DNA of 64,000 nt, from positions 19,713 to 83,712 of the forward strand of contig NZ_JAQUVF010000006.1 in the NCBI RefSeq assembly GCF_028693505.1, given 5' to 3'. Position numbers and translations under genes: made by a program. The DNA is from Oscillibacter sp. GTDB lineage: Bacteria > Bacillota > Clostridia > Oscillospirales > Oscillospiraceae. This document shows, in pieces, positions 42,095 through 50,794 of the stretch (within the stretch, counting starts at the first letter, position 1; every line of letters starts with the position of its first letter). The notes under the pieces were generated by a model. That model was not told the DNA's origin and ran no database searches. It saw nothing but the letters and a program-made list of their open reading frames with translations.

Positions 42095-43201
42095 TCACGG
42101 AAGCAGCAAGAGCTTTTTCAAAAATTCCACGCCCTTGGGCAGTACCGTCTCGTCATCGAAGGAAAATTGCGGCGCGTGGAGCTGCGCGGTGTCTCCCACG
42201 CCCAGAAAGAAGAACACGCCGGGGACGTTTTGCTGATAGAAGGAAAAGTCCTCCGCCGCCAGCGCGGGCGTTTCCAGCGTATGGGGGGCGTCCGGCCCAA
42301 GCTTTTGGCAAAGCGCCTCATACAGCGCCTCGTGGTTCCAAACCGCGGGATACCCCTCGCTCAGGTGGACGTCCACGCCGCAGCCACTCTCCGCCGCCAC
42401 GGCCTTGCCGATCTCCCTGAACTGCCGCCGGCAAAAAAGGAAGGTGTCCTCCCGATAGGTCCGCAAGCTGCCCTCCAGCACCGACTGACCGCTGATGGCG
42501 TTGCGCACCGTGCCGGAGACCATCTTGCCAAAGCGCAGCAGCCGGGGCTCCTCGGGAGGTAGCTGGTCCATCATGTCGTAGAAGCGCTCCAGACAGGCGA
42601 TCCCCGCCGTCAGGGCGTCCCGCCCCTCCGCTGCCCGGCTGAGATGTACGCTTTGCCCGGTGACGGTGACGGTCACCTCGTTGGAGCTTGCCATCATGGG
42701 GCCGGGGCGGGAGAAAACCGACCCTGCGGGAAGGCCCGGCCACAGATGCACGCCGAACATCCGGCGCACCCGGTAGCGCTCCAGCACGCCGGTCTCACAA
42801 AGCTGCCGGGCCCCACCGGTGGTCTCCTCCGCGGGCTGAAAAATAAAGAGCACGTTTCGGGGCAGCTCGCCCAGATGCTCCGCCACGATCTCCGACAGCG
42901 CCAGCGCCATGGCGGTGTGGCCGTCGTGGCCGCAGGCGTGCATCCGCCCGGGGTGGGCCGACGCGAAGGGAAGGCCGGTATCCTCCGTCACCGGCAGGGC
43001 GTCCAGATCCGCCCGGAAGGCGATGCTTTCCCGCGCCCCGGCGTCAAAAAACGCGCAGACGCTGCCGACGACGGGGGAAAAAAGCTTGCAGGGAAGGCCC
43101 TTCAAAACGGAGCGGACATAGTTCACAGTCTCCGGCAGCTGATTGTCCAGCTCCGGAATGCGGTGCAGCTCTCTGCGGTAGGCGACGACGGATGAAAGCA
43201 T
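42095..43201 (-). CDS. M20-family amidohydrolase, probable N-acetyl-diaminopimelate deacetylase
   Basis: The start at 43201 follows AGGAGG; the longer frame to 43291 is rejected. The 368-residue protein has M20D metal-binding features: FRADLDALPVTE, MHACGHDGHTAMAL (His ligands) and FQPAEETTGGARQL (catalytic Glu pair), plus HLWPGLPAGSVFSRPGPMMAS and the late LAAEDFSFYQQNVPG. Such proteins include N-acetyl-LL-DAP deacetylase and hippurate-type hydrolases. The DAP gene context favours the deacetylase. It diverges from the riboswitch-controlled dapA operon. Confidence 0.85.
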   Translation of the reverse strand: MLSSVVAYRRELHRIPELDNQLPETVNYVRSVLKGLPCKLFSPVVGSVCAFFDAGARESIAFRADLDALPVTEDTGLPFASAHPGRMHACGHDGHTAMALALSEIVAEHLGELPRNVLFIFQPAEETTGGARQLCETGVLERYRVRRMFGVHLWPGLPAGSVFSRPGPMMASSNEVTVTVTGQSVHLSRAAEGRDALTAGIACLERFYDMMDQLPPEEPRLLRFGKMVSGTVRNAISGQSVLEGSLRTYREDTFLFCRRQFREIGKAVAAESGCGVDVHLSEGYPAVWNHEALYEALCQKLGPDAPHTLETPALAAEDFSFYQQNVPGVFFFLGVGDTAQLHAPQFSFDDETVLPKGVEFLKKLLLLP

Positions 43202-43334
43202 CGGAAGAACCTCCTGTTGAGTAGATACTATCAATATAGCACGGCGGCGCAAAGTAGAACAGGGAAAAGTGACTTTTTTGTCGAACTCCACAAGAAAAGT
43301 CCCGTATTTTTCCCTAAAATTTTTAATATTTCTC

Positions 43335-43363
43335 TTGAAACAGGGGACGCAAGATGATATGAT
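43335..43363 (+). promoter_or_regulatory. dapA operon promoter
   Basis: TTGAAA and TATGAT are 17 bp apart; the transcript would start a few bases before the lysine riboswitch. Confidence 0.75.
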
Positions 43364-43373
43364 AACGCAAAAT

Positions 43374-43537
43374 AAGATAGAGGCGCGGATGCGATGGACC
43401 CACAGGAGCCGGCAGGCGGAGAAGGTGGGAAGGGCAAGTCCGCCGAACCTTTTCCCCGGGCGCGGCGGAGAGGGTGGGGCCGTGGGAAATACCTGCGGGA
43501 CTGTCTGCGGCCTTCGCCGCAGGGGCGCTATCCGCTT
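43374..43537 (+). promoter_or_regulatory. Lysine riboswitch (L box)
   Basis: The 5' end AAGATAGAGGCGCGG, the inner AAGGGCAAGTCCGCCGAA, the GGGGCCGTG block and the 3' GCGCTATC match the conserved segments of the L box. P1 forms between GATAG (43376-43380) and CTATC (43528-43532). A terminator hairpin follows before dapA. Bound lysine should stabilise the aptamer and favour termination, reducing DAP and lysine synthesis. Confidence 0.88.
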
Positions 43538-43573
43538 ACAGAGACTCCACGTTTTTGAACGTGAACGGACTGT

Positions 43574-43606
43574 CGGTAGGAGCGTGTCTCTACCGGCTTT
43601 TTCTTT
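43574..43606 (+). terminator. Riboswitch-controlled terminator upstream of dapA
   Basis: CGGTAG pairs with CTACCG around an inner GAG/CTC stem and is followed by GCTTTTTCTTTT. A competing CACGTT/AACGTG hairpin at about 43549-43564 may take part in switching. Confidence 0.75.
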
Positions 43607-43638
43607 TACAAAAAACGAAAAGTATGGAGGACACTTAC

Positions 43639-44526
43639 ATGAAGTTCGAGCATTTGAGAGGTTCCGTTGTGGCCATGATCACGCCGTTCCGTGAGGACGG
43701 CAGCGTGAATTTTGACGCGCTGACCCAGCTGCTGGAGCGCCAGATCGCCGCCGGGACCGACGGCATTTTGGCGCTGGGCACCACCGGCGAATACTCCACC
43801 ATGACCCATGAAGAGGACGCCGCCGTGGTGGCGCACACCATTCGCGTGGTGGACGGACGGGTGCCTGTGGTGGTGGGCAGCGGCTCCAACTGCACCGCCA
43901 CGCAGATCGAAAAGAGCATCCAGTATCAGGAGATGGGGGCCGACGCGCTGCTGCTGATCTCTCCCTACTATAACAAGGCCAATCCCGAGGGGATGTATCG
44001 CCACTTCGCCGAGACGGCGGACAAGGTCCGCGTTCCCTGCATTTTGTATAACGTGCCCGGCCGCACGGGCTGCTCCATTCCCGTTTCCGTGGTGGAACGG
44101 CTGGCAAAGCACCCCAACATCGCCGGAATCAAGGAAGCCAGCGGCGATATGAGCTATGCCATGAAGATCGCCCGCTGCGTGGGGCCGGATTTTGCGCTCT
44201 ACTCCGGCAATGACGATATCACCGTGCCCATCATGAGCATCGGCGGCAGCGGCGTCATCTCCGTTTACGCCAACGTGATGCCCGCCATGTGCCACCAGAT
44301 CGTGGCGGATTATCTGGGCGACAACCAGACCCGGGCGGTTGCAAACCACCTGCGGTATCTGGAGCTGATGAACGACCTCTTCCTGGAGGTGAATCCCATC
44401 CCCGTCAAGACCGCCATGAATCTGATGGGCTTGCAGGCAGGCCCCATGCGCCTGCCGCTTTGCGAGATGGGGCAGGCAAATGCCGCCACGCTCCGCGCCG
44501 CGATGGAGGAGGCGGGACTGCTGTGA
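43639..44526 (+). CDS. dapA: 4-hydroxy-tetrahydrodipicolinate synthase
   Basis: The ATG at 43639 follows TGGAGGAC. The 295-residue TIM barrel has GSVVAMITPFREDGSVNF, LGTTGEYSTMTHEE, LLISPYYNKANPEG (catalytic Tyr), YNVPGRTGCSIP and GIKEASGDMSYA (Schiff-base Lys). It condenses pyruvate with aspartate semialdehyde, the first step of DAP/lysine synthesis and the source of dipicolinate for spores. It is the first gene of the riboswitch-controlled operon and overlaps dapB by 4 bp. Confidence 0.95.
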   Translation: MKFEHLRGSVVAMITPFREDGSVNFDALTQLLERQIAAGTDGILALGTTGEYSTMTHEEDAAVVAHTIRVVDGRVPVVVGSGSNCTATQIEKSIQYQEMGADALLLISPYYNKANPEGMYRHFAETADKVRVPCILYNVPGRTGCSIPVSVVERLAKHPNIAGIKEASGDMSYAMKIARCVGPDFALYSGNDDITVPIMSIGGSGVISVYANVMPAMCHQIVADYLGDNQTRAVANHLRYLELMNDLFLEVNPIPVKTAMNLMGLQAGPMRLPLCEMGQANAATLRAAMEEAGLL

Positions 44527-45242
44527 AGATCCTTCTGATCGGCCGGGGAAAAATGGGCCGGGCAATCGAAGAGACTGCCCGTGCCGACGGCGACGAGGTG
44601 GTGCTCTCTCTCGGGCGGAACGATCTGGACCGGCTGGGGAACCTTGGCAAAGTGGCGGACGTGGTGATTGATTTTTCCCGGCCCGAGGCGCTCTCGGAGG
44701 TCTGCGCCTACGTCCGCCGGACGAAAACACCCCTGCTCTCCGGGACCACTGGCTATACCGCCGAAGAACTGGCGGCGCTCAAGTCGCTGGGGACGGCCGC
44801 GCCTGTTTTATGGAGCGCCAACTACTCACTGGGCGTGGCGGTGCTTGTCCGGGCGCTGCGGGCGGTGAGCGACGTGCTAAAGCCCGATTTTGACATCGAG
44901 ATCACAGAGACCCACCACAATCAAAAAGCGGACGCGCCCAGCGGCACCGCCAAAGCGCTGCTGGAGGCCATTGACCCCAGCCACGCCCTCACGCCGGTAT
45001 ACGGCCGGGAGGGGAACTGCGGGCGGCGGGGGCAGAACGAGGTAGGTATTCATGCCCTGCGCGGCGGTACCGTGGCGGGGACCCACACCGTCCACTTTTT
45101 CGGCGTGGACGAGGAGCTGGAGTTTACCCACCGGGCCGCCAGCCGCCAGATTTTTGTGGGCGGCGCGCTGCACATGGCCCGGCTGCTGCCGGGGAAGGAC
45201 GCAGGCGTATATGACCTGCAAACCATCCTGTTTGGAAAATAA
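44523..45242 (+). CDS. dapB: 4-hydroxy-tetrahydrodipicolinate reductase
   Basis: The GTG at 44523 overlaps the dapA stop (GTGA). The 239-residue protein begins [16 protein letters not shown], a nucleotide-binding loop, and has [34 protein letters not shown] and [15 protein letters not shown], which holds the catalytic His pair and Lys. It reduces the DapA product with NAD(P)H. The N-terminal domain is shorter than in E. coli, as in many Clostridia. Confidence 0.94.
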   Translation: MKILLIGRGKMGRAIEETARADGDEVVLSLGRNDLDRLGNLGKVADVVIDFSRPEALSEVCAYVRRTKTPLLSGTTGYTAEELAALKSLGTAAPVLWSANYSLGVAVLVRALRAVSDVLKPDFDIEITETHHNQKADAPSGTAKALLEAIDPSHALTPVYGREGNCGRRGQNEVGIHALRGGTVAGTHTVHFFGVDEELEFTHRAASRQIFVGGALHMARLLPGKDAGVYDLQTILFGK

Positions 45243-45259
45243 AACGTGAGGAGAACGGT

Positions 45260-45967
45260 ATGAACGCACAGGAGATCATTGATTATATTGCAAATTCCGA
45301 AAAGAAAACACCGGTAAAGGTTTATGTGAATGAAAAAAGCCCCATTGACTACGGCAGCGCCACGGTGTTTGACGGGCACGTGGGGCAGGTCACCAGCCGC
45401 ATCGTCTTTGGCGACTGGACGGAGCTTGGCCCCATCCTGACGGCCAACGCCGATAAAATCGCCGACTGCATGGTGGAAAGCGACCGCCGCAATTCCGGCG
45501 TGCCGCTGCTGGATCTGAAGAATATCAAGGCCCGCATCGAACCGGGCGCCATCATCCGGGAGAAGGTGGAGATTGGCGAGGGCGCGGTCATCATGATGGG
45601 CGCGATTTTGAACATCGGCGCCATCGTGGGCGCGGGCACCATGATCGACATGGGCACCGTGCTGGGCGGTCGGGCCACCGTGGGCAAGCGCTGCCACATC
45701 GGCGCGGGCACCGTGCTGGCCGGTGTGGTGGAGCCTGCCTCCGCTACCCCCGTGGTGGTGGAGGACGACGTGGTCATTGGCGCCAACGCCGTGGTGATCG
45801 AGGGCGTGCGCGTGGGCGCAGGCGCGGTGGTCGCCGCGGGCGCGGTGGTGATCGAGGATGTGCCGGCAGGCGCCGTGGTGGCGGGAAGTCCCGCCCGCGT
45901 CGTCAAGTGGAAGGACGCCAAGACCGAGGGCAAAACCGCTCTGGTGGACGCGCTGCGACAGCTGTGA
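45260..45967 (+). CDS. dapH: Tetrahydrodipicolinate N-acetyltransferase
   Basis: The 235-residue protein has an N-terminal domain of about 90 residues ([22 protein letters not shown]) and a left-handed beta-helix of hexapeptide repeats from about residue 90 ([20 protein letters not shown] to [12 protein letters not shown]). Length and N-terminus match DapH, the acetyl-CoA enzyme of the acetylase branch, and not the longer succinylase DapD. With the aminotransferase and M20 deacetylase next door, this gives an almost complete local route to LL-DAP; dapF is not present. Confidence 0.93.
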   Translation: MNAQEIIDYIANSEKKTPVKVYVNEKSPIDYGSATVFDGHVGQVTSRIVFGDWTELGPILTANADKIADCMVESDRRNSGVPLLDLKNIKARIEPGAIIREKVEIGEGAVIMMGAILNIGAIVGAGTMIDMGTVLGGRATVGKRCHIGAGTVLAGVVEPASATPVVVEDDVVIGANAVVIEGVRVGAGAVVAAGAVVIEDVPAGAVVAGSPARVVKWKDAKTEGKTALVDALRQL

Positions 45968-45970
45968 GAC

Positions 45971-46002
45971 AACCCCCCTGCCTTTTGGCAGGGGGGTTTT
46001 GG
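45971..46002 (+). terminator. Terminator of the dapABH operon
   Basis: AACCCCCCTGCC pairs with GGCAGGGGGGTT around TTTT, followed by TTGG; a stable stem with a short T-run. Confidence 0.8.
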
Positions 46003-46171
46003 CTGATTTTGGTCGTCTTTTCGCCAAATTGCCAAAATTGAAGGGGAAAATTTGGAACCTGCCGCCGCCGCTTTCTGTTGTCACAACGCATGAAACTGTG
46101 CTATCGTAAAACCAAACCCAAAGGTGCGGGACGCGATTGCGCGCTTTCGCGGGTAGGGAGGGGGAGTGCAT

Positions 46172-47122
46172 ATGCTGACGTTGGATTTTATCAATGTGGG
46201 CAACGGTGATTCCATTCTCGTCCGGGAGCTTCGGGGCGGGCAGCAGCGGTTTGCCATGCTGGTGGACTGCGGCCATGACTGCCTTGTCCGGGACGATCAC
46301 CCTGCACCGCCGGACCCTCGGTCCAAGCGCATCTATGCCGGTGAGTTTCTGCGCCGGCACGGCGTCACCCATCTGGACGTGCTGCTGGTGACCCATTTTC
46401 ACCGGGACCATATCGGCGGACTGGGCCGGGTTTTGGAGGCCGTTACCGTGGACCGCCTGCTCACCACCTACGCACCTCCCCCGGACGCGGGGGCGCTGCA
46501 TCCCGATGAGGCGCGGGACCTTCCCAAGGCTGCGCGAAATTTGCTGCGCTGCGTGGACCTTTACGCCGCGGCCCTGCGCACGCACCCCGGCCAGGTGGGC
46601 GAGACGGTGGTGCTGCCCGGCAAGCGCTTAGAGCACCTTGCCCTGACGGAGGAGCTGTCCATGGACCTCCTGTTCGGGGAACCGGCGCTGTACCCCCGGC
46701 AAAAGCAATTGTACGACGAGGCCTTTTCCGGCGTGCGGGACCCCTACGATCTGATCCACTGGGGCAAGTCCATGAACGTGTCCAGCCTGCGAGAGCGGCT
46801 TTTTTACCACGGAAAGGAAATCGTCTTGGGCGGCGATGCCTATGCCCACATGTGGGAGACGGAGACCGCCACCCCCTGCGATATTCTCAAGGTCCCCCAC
46901 CATGCGTCCCTGTCCTCCACCACCCGGAAGCTGCTGCATCTGCTCCAGCCCAAGATCGCGGTGGTGTGCGTGGCGGCGGGCAGACCCGACGAACGGCCCC
47001 ATCCCTACATCATCTCCCTTCTGCGGGAATTTGCCCAGGAAGTGTATTTTACCGACGCGGTGGACCTCCCGGGACTGGTGGAGCCTGCGTTCCACGAGTC
47101 TGTGCATTTGGAAATTGAATGA
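46172..47122 (+). CDS. Metallo-beta-lactamase-fold hydrolase, ComEC C-domain type
   Basis: The ATG at 46172 follows GGGAGGGGGAG and gives 316 residues; a GTG at 46166 is also in frame. LDFINVGNGDSILVRE, MLVDCGHD and LLVTHFHRDHIGGL (HxHxDH metal site) are typical of the MBL domain found alone or at the end of ComEC/Rec2. VLGGDAYAHMW and LKVPHHASLSS supply later metal ligands. No signal peptide or ComEC membrane part is present, so it is a soluble hydrolase of unknown substrate. Confidence 0.85.
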   Translation: MLTLDFINVGNGDSILVRELRGGQQRFAMLVDCGHDCLVRDDHPAPPDPRSKRIYAGEFLRRHGVTHLDVLLVTHFHRDHIGGLGRVLEAVTVDRLLTTYAPPPDAGALHPDEARDLPKAARNLLRCVDLYAAALRTHPGQVGETVVLPGKRLEHLALTEELSMDLLFGEPALYPRQKQLYDEAFSGVRDPYDLIHWGKSMNVSSLRERLFYHGKEIVLGGDAYAHMWETETATPCDILKVPHHASLSSTTRKLLHLLQPKIAVVCVAAGRPDERPHPYIISLLREFAQEVYFTDAVDLPGLVEPAFHESVHLEIE

Positions 47123-47123
47123 G

Positions 47124-47149
47124 AAAGACCGGCTTTTGCCGGTCTTTTT
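47124..47149 (+). terminator. Terminator of the MBL hydrolase gene
   Basis: AAAGACCGGC pairs with GCCGGTCTTT around TTTT, followed by TTG. Confidence 0.85.
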
Positions 47150-47168
47150 GAAAACTCTATTTTCCTAC

Positions 47169-47197
47169 TTGACAAATAGGATTTTTTGTCTTATAAC
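47169..47197 (+). promoter_or_regulatory. iscS-iscU promoter
   Basis: TTGACA and TATAAC are 17 bp apart in AT-rich DNA, followed by AGGAGGAA before iscS. No IscR gene is adjacent. Confidence 0.75.
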
Positions 47198-47234
47198 AAT
47201 ATCATAGTAAAAAGATAAGAATAGGAGGAATTCT

Positions 47235-48422
47235 ATGAACGTCTATGCGGATAATGCAGCCACCACCGCCGTGAGCAAAACGGCGTTGGAAGCCATGCTG
47301 CCCTGCTTTCAGGAGGTTTACGGAAACCCCTCCAGCCTTCACAGCCCCGGTCAGCGGGCGGCGGAGAAGCTGGCGGCGGCCCGGGATCTCTTTGCCCGGC
47401 GTCTGAACGCTTCCCCCCGGGAGATCACCTTCACCTCCGGCGGCAGCGAGGCGGACAATCAGGCGCTGCGCAGCGCCGCGGCGCTGGGGGCGCGGAAGGG
47501 GAAGAAGCACATTATTTCCACAAAATTTGAGCACCATGCCATCTTGCACACGCTCTCGGCGCTGGAAAAGGAAGGCTTTACCGTGACGCTGCTGGACATC
47601 CCGCCGGAGGGCGTGGTCACTGCGGAGCAGGTGCGCGCGGCCCTGCGGACGGATACCTGCCTTGTTTCCGTGATGTTTGCCAACAATGAGATCGGCACCA
47701 TCCAGCCCATCGGAGAGATCGGGGCGGTGTGCCGCGAGGCGGGGGTCCTGTTCCACACCGATGCCGTGCAGGCGGCGGGCCACCTGCCCATTGACGTGGA
47801 GGCGCTGCAAATCGATTTGCTGTCCCTCTCCGCCCACAAGTTTCATGGGCCAAAGGGCGTGGGCGTGCTGTATGCCCGCAAGGGCATTCCGCTGGTGAAT
47901 GTGATTTACGGCGGCGCACAGGAGCGGGGCAAGCGGGCCGGCACGGAAAACGTGCCCGGCATCTGCGGCGCTGCCGCGGCTTTTGACGAAGCCTGCGAAA
48001 AGATGGCGGAGCATCAGGCGTACCTTACCCCGCTGCGGGACAAGCTGATCGCGGGACTGACCGCCATCCCACACACCGTTTTGAACGGCGACGCGCAGCG
48101 CCGCCTGCCGGGCAACGTCAACGTCTGCTTTGAGGGCATCGAGGGAGAATCCCTCCTGTTGCTGCTGGACGACCGGGGCGTTGCCGCCTCCTCCGGCAGC
48201 GCCTGCACCTCCGGTTCGCTGGACCCCAGCCACGTGCTGCTGGCGCTGGGACGGCCCCACGAGGTGGCCCACGGCTCGTTGCGGCTGAGCCTCTGCGAAT
48301 ACAATACCCCGGAGGAGATCGATTACCTGCTGGCGGTTTTGCCGGAGATCGTCTCGTATCTGCGCAATATGTCCCCGGTGTGGGACGAACTGGAAACGGG
48401 TCGGCGGCCCCACCTGATTTGA
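47235..48422 (+). CDS. iscS: Cysteine desulfurase (NifS/IscS family)
   Basis: The 395-residue PLP enzyme starts MNVYADNAATTAVSKTALEAM, with TSGGSEADNQALRSA, FHTDAVQAAGHLPID, LSAHKFHGPKGVGVLY (PLP Lys) and ASSGSACTSGSLDPSHVL (catalytic Cys on the mobile loop). It takes sulfur from cysteine as a persulfide for Fe-S cluster assembly on the scaffold encoded 14 bp downstream. The Cys loop type and the neighbouring IscU-like scaffold place it in the NifS/IscS group. Confidence 0.94.
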   Translation: MNVYADNAATTAVSKTALEAMLPCFQEVYGNPSSLHSPGQRAAEKLAAARDLFARRLNASPREITFTSGGSEADNQALRSAAALGARKGKKHIISTKFEHHAILHTLSALEKEGFTVTLLDIPPEGVVTAEQVRAALRTDTCLVSVMFANNEIGTIQPIGEIGAVCREAGVLFHTDAVQAAGHLPIDVEALQIDLLSLSAHKFHGPKGVGVLYARKGIPLVNVIYGGAQERGKRAGTENVPGICGAAAAFDEACEKMAEHQAYLTPLRDKLIAGLTAIPHTVLNGDAQRRLPGNVNVCFEGIEGESLLLLLDDRGVAASSGSACTSGSLDPSHVLLALGRPHEVAHGSLRLSLCEYNTPEEIDYLLAVLPEIVSYLRNMSPVWDELETGRRPHLI

Positions 48423-48436
48423 AAGGAGCAAAAGCA

Positions 48437-48883
48437 ATGGCATTATATAGTGAAAAGGTCATGGACCACTTCCGCAATCCCAGAAACGTGGGAAAACTGG
48501 AGGACGCCGACGGCATCGGTGAGGTTGGCAACGCCAAGTGCGGTGATATCATGCGAATGTATATCAAGGTGGACCCCGCCACCAACGTCATCACCGATGT
48601 GAAATTCAACACCTTCGGCTGCGGCAGCGCCATCGCCACCAGCTCCATGGCAACGGAGCTGATCAAGGGCAAGCCCCTTTCCGAGGCGCTGGAGCTTTCC
48701 AACAAGGCGGTGGTGGAGGCGCTGGACGGACTTCCCGCTCAGAAGCTCCACTGTTCCGTGCTGGCGGAGGAGGCCGTCCGGGCCGCTGTCCGGGACTACT
48801 ACGATAAAAACGAAATCGCCTACGGCGATGAACTGCGCCCATGCGAGGGACACTGCGATACCTGCGGGCACGAGCACGCATAA
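48437..48883 (+). CDS. iscU: Fe-S cluster scaffold IscU/NifU N-terminal domain
   Basis: The 148-residue protein starts at 48437 after GAAAGGAGC. The three scaffold cysteines are in NAKCGDIM (C35), TFGCGSAIATSS and KLHCSVLAEEA, with the Asp two residues after C35. A C-terminal extension CEGHCDTCGHEHA adds three Cys and two further His, common in clostridial NifU-like proteins and possibly metal-binding. It receives sulfur from IscS. The pair forms one operon. Confidence 0.94.
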   Translation: MALYSEKVMDHFRNPRNVGKLEDADGIGEVGNAKCGDIMRMYIKVDPATNVITDVKFNTFGCGSAIATSSMATELIKGKPLSEALELSNKAVVEALDGLPAQKLHCSVLAEEAVRAAVRDYYDKNEIAYGDELRPCEGHCDTCGHEHA

Positions 48884-48893
48884 AACCCGCGGA

Positions 48894-48932
48894 AAACAAG
48901 CCGCCGGAGCCAAAGGCTCCGGCGGCTTGTTT
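48894..48932. terminator. Bidirectional terminator after iscU
   Basis: An 18-bp stem (AAACAAGCCGCCGGAGCC and complement) with a 3-nt loop; it abuts the stop codon of the minus-strand gene. Confidence 0.88.
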
Positions 48933-49354
48933 TATTTGGATTTGTCCTGCTTGGGGGGAGAAAAGGAGACGGTGTCGTCCGGCGCTGCGTCCGAGGAGGG
49001 ATAGCAGTCGGCGTAAGATTCCGCAAAGTTTGCCTGATTCTGCTCGCTGTTGGGCGTCATTCTCTTCAGAGAGAGGACGAAGGCGAGGATCATGCCGAAA
49101 AGATACCCGGCGGTGGCGGAGAGGGGCGCAAACTGAATGATCAGGGCGCTTATCACGGCCACCAGAACGGTTGTCACCACGGCAACCTGCGCGATCCGGC
49201 GATGAGCCCGCTTGAGATCAAATGTGGGATTTTCCAGATGCCGGCGCTTGGCAAGGGGGATGGAAGAGAACAGGGCCACCAGCGCCTGAATGCCAACGGT
49301 GGCCATCAGCACGAAACCGCCGGCGGCAGCGCCGAAAAAGAAGGGGATATTCAT
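48932..49354 (-). CDS. Small membrane protein of unknown function
   Basis: The ATG at 49354 follows AGGAGGAACGC. The 140-residue protein has three likely membrane helices: about residues 4-27 (FFFGAAAGGFVLMATVGIQALVA), 57-75 and 80-95. The hydrophilic, acidic C-terminal tail contains several Ser/Asp stretches. I do not recognise a family. It stands between a bidirectional terminator and the phosphoesterase gene, which is transcribed the same way. Confidence 0.65.
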   Translation of the reverse strand: MNIPFFFGAAAGGFVLMATVGIQALVALFSSIPLAKRRHLENPTFDLKRAHRRIAQVAVVTTVLVAVISALIIQFAPLSATAGYLFGMILAFVLSLKRMTPNSEQNQANFAESYADCYPSSDAAPDDTVSFSPPKQDKSK

Positions 49355-49436
49355 AGCGTTCCTCCTGTGTGAGTGGCGGATAGGGAATTTGAACAGAAAA
49401 CAGTATACACGCATTTTCCCCATTTGGCAAGTATGC

Positions 49437-49904
49437 TCATTTCAAAGGGACGGTGTGGGCCGTCAATTCCCCGTTTGCAAGGGCGATCACAGCGTAAAAG
49501 GGGCGGAGAGGGTCCCCGATGCTGCCGGGATTTACAAACAGGGTTTTGCCGCGCTTGTCCACCAGCGGCTGATGGGTGTGGCCGAACAGGAAGAGGTCCA
49601 GATTCTCCTCCTCGGCGGTCATTCCCGCCCGGAGAAGGGACTGCTTGACGCCGTAGGTATGGCCGTGGCAGGCCAGCACCCGCCGATCCTCCCAGAAGAG
49701 CAGCTTTTGCACCGGCTCCCCGGGGCGAAGGTCGCAGTTTCCGGGCACCTGCTCCAAGGGAATGTCCGGATAGCGGTCGTGGAGCCGCTCCCCGTCCCGC
49801 CAGCAGTCCCCCAGATGAAGAATCATCCCCGGCGCAGCCTGCTCTACCGCCCGTTCCATGTTGGAAAGATTCCCGTGGGAATCGGAAAGAATCAGAATTT
49901 TCAT
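49437..49904 (-). CDS. YfcE/MJ0936-family metallophosphoesterase
   Basis: The start at 49904 follows GAGGTG and gives 155 residues. MKILILSDSHGNLSNM (DxH), HLGDCWRDGERL (GD), VPGNCDLRP (GNCD), ACHGHTYGVKQ (GH) and LFGHTHQPLVDK (GHTH) are the complete calcineurin-like metal-binding set. These enzymes hydrolyse phosphodiesters; the physiological substrate is unknown. The longer frame to 49961 is not supported. Confidence 0.92.
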   Translation of the reverse strand: MKILILSDSHGNLSNMERAVEQAAPGMILHLGDCWRDGERLHDRYPDIPLEQVPGNCDLRPGEPVQKLLFWEDRRVLACHGHTYGVKQSLLRAGMTAEEENLDLFLFGHTHQPLVDKRGKTLFVNPGSIGDPLRPFYAVIALANGELTAHTVPLK

Positions 49905-50035
49905 AAAAAACACCTCACTGCCCATTGCGTTCAGTATACCTCCTTGCCGCCCGTTTGGCAATCAGCGATTAGCGGAGGGCCCCATGTTGGGGCAGAGGAT
50001 CGGACCCACAGACGGGAAAGGACGCCATTTCCGGT

Positions 50036-50064
50036 TTGACAGGCAGCGCCGGATTTGGTATGCT
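50036..50064 (+). promoter_or_regulatory. Promoter of the small gene at 50092
   Basis: TTGACA and TATGCT are separated by 17 bp and lie 28 bp upstream of the start codon. Confidence 0.65.
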
Positions 50065-50091
50065 CATGAGCAGCATAGAAAGGGGCGCACC

Positions 50092-50400
50092 ATGGACAGT
50101 TTTGATTTTTTAAACGTTGGTTTTTTTACCAAGGCCTCCGTATTCCCCGGAAGCCTTGGCACCTTCCGCTACCGGTTTGCGCGGACCGGCTGGCCCGGAA
50201 AACCGGATTCCACCATTCAGGCGTGGGTCTACGAGAATACCAGCTTTGAGCTGGCGAAGGAAATTGAGACGGAGACCTTTCCCTGGACGGAGGAGGGCGT
50301 GGAGGCCCTGAAGGGCTGGCTGAGGCAAAGGCTGGCGGAGCGGGGGAGTGCCCCCTACCGCATTCCCTATCCGATGGCGGCACCGTGTGAAAAACCGTGA
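50092..50400 (+). CDS. Small protein of unknown function
   Basis: The ATG at 50092 follows AAAGGGGC and gives 102 residues. The sequence is rich in aromatic residues (FDFLNVGFFTKASVFPGSLGTFRYRF) with an acidic middle, and no membrane segment. It has its own promoter and terminator, which argues that it is a real gene. I do not recognise a family. Confidence 0.65.
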   Translation: MDSFDFLNVGFFTKASVFPGSLGTFRYRFARTGWPGKPDSTIQAWVYENTSFELAKEIETETFPWTEEGVEALKGWLRQRLAERGSAPYRIPYPMAAPCEKP

Positions 50401-50451
50401 GAAGCGCGCTGGGGGAAAGCCGGAGGACCTTTTTAAACGGAAAATGCAAAA

Positions 50452-50711
50452 AGACAGCGGCAGATGATTCTGCCGCTGTCTGAGACTGTCGAAAAAGCCA
50501 ACAGGCTTTTTCGACAAAAGGATTCGCGTCGCTCTACGCCTCATATGTCCGCTTTCAGCGGACAATTCGACGCTCGCTTTGCGCAAAGTGTTTTCGGCCA
50601 CGTACACGCCGCGGTCGAAAACGGATTTCAATTTTTTTGCCGCCCCGGCGGCAAACTCTGTGAGACTTTTTCAACAAGCTGAGACAGCGGCAGATGATTC
50701 TGCCGCTGTCT
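50452..50711 (+). repeat. 30-bp direct repeat (terminator stem) flanking repeat copy 2
   Basis: The hairpin AGACAGCGGCAGATGATTCT, continuing GCCGCTGTCT, occurs exactly at 50452-50481 and again at 50682-50711, flanking the 200-bp repeat without a single extra base. Only the right copy is followed by a T-run (TTTTGC), so termination of the gene at 50092 should occur there. Confidence 0.9.
50482..50681 (-). repeat. 200-bp dispersed repeat, copy 2 (inverted)
   Basis: The reverse complement aligns without gaps to 26451-26650 with 15 mismatches by hand count. The right-end stem (GTCGAAAAAGCC/GGCTTTTTCGAC) is intact, here at the left side because of orientation. It lies exactly between two copies of a terminator hairpin. 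No protein is encoded. Confidence 0.88.
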
Positions 50712-50794
50712 TTTGCATGAGAGGTCATCTTGCGCCGGGGCCGCTTTTTGAAAAAGAGCGCTGCACAGAGATGTGTGCGCTCTCCGCGCATCTT

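Noticed and set aside
43279..43285. TGTCGAA between the deacetylase and dapA as a Spo0A site
   Set aside because: It is far from both promoters' cores and a chance match is expected several times in the window.
50452..50711. CRISPR array
   Set aside because: Only two copies of the 30-bp sequence exist and the 200-bp spacer is itself a dispersed repeat; no cas genes are present.
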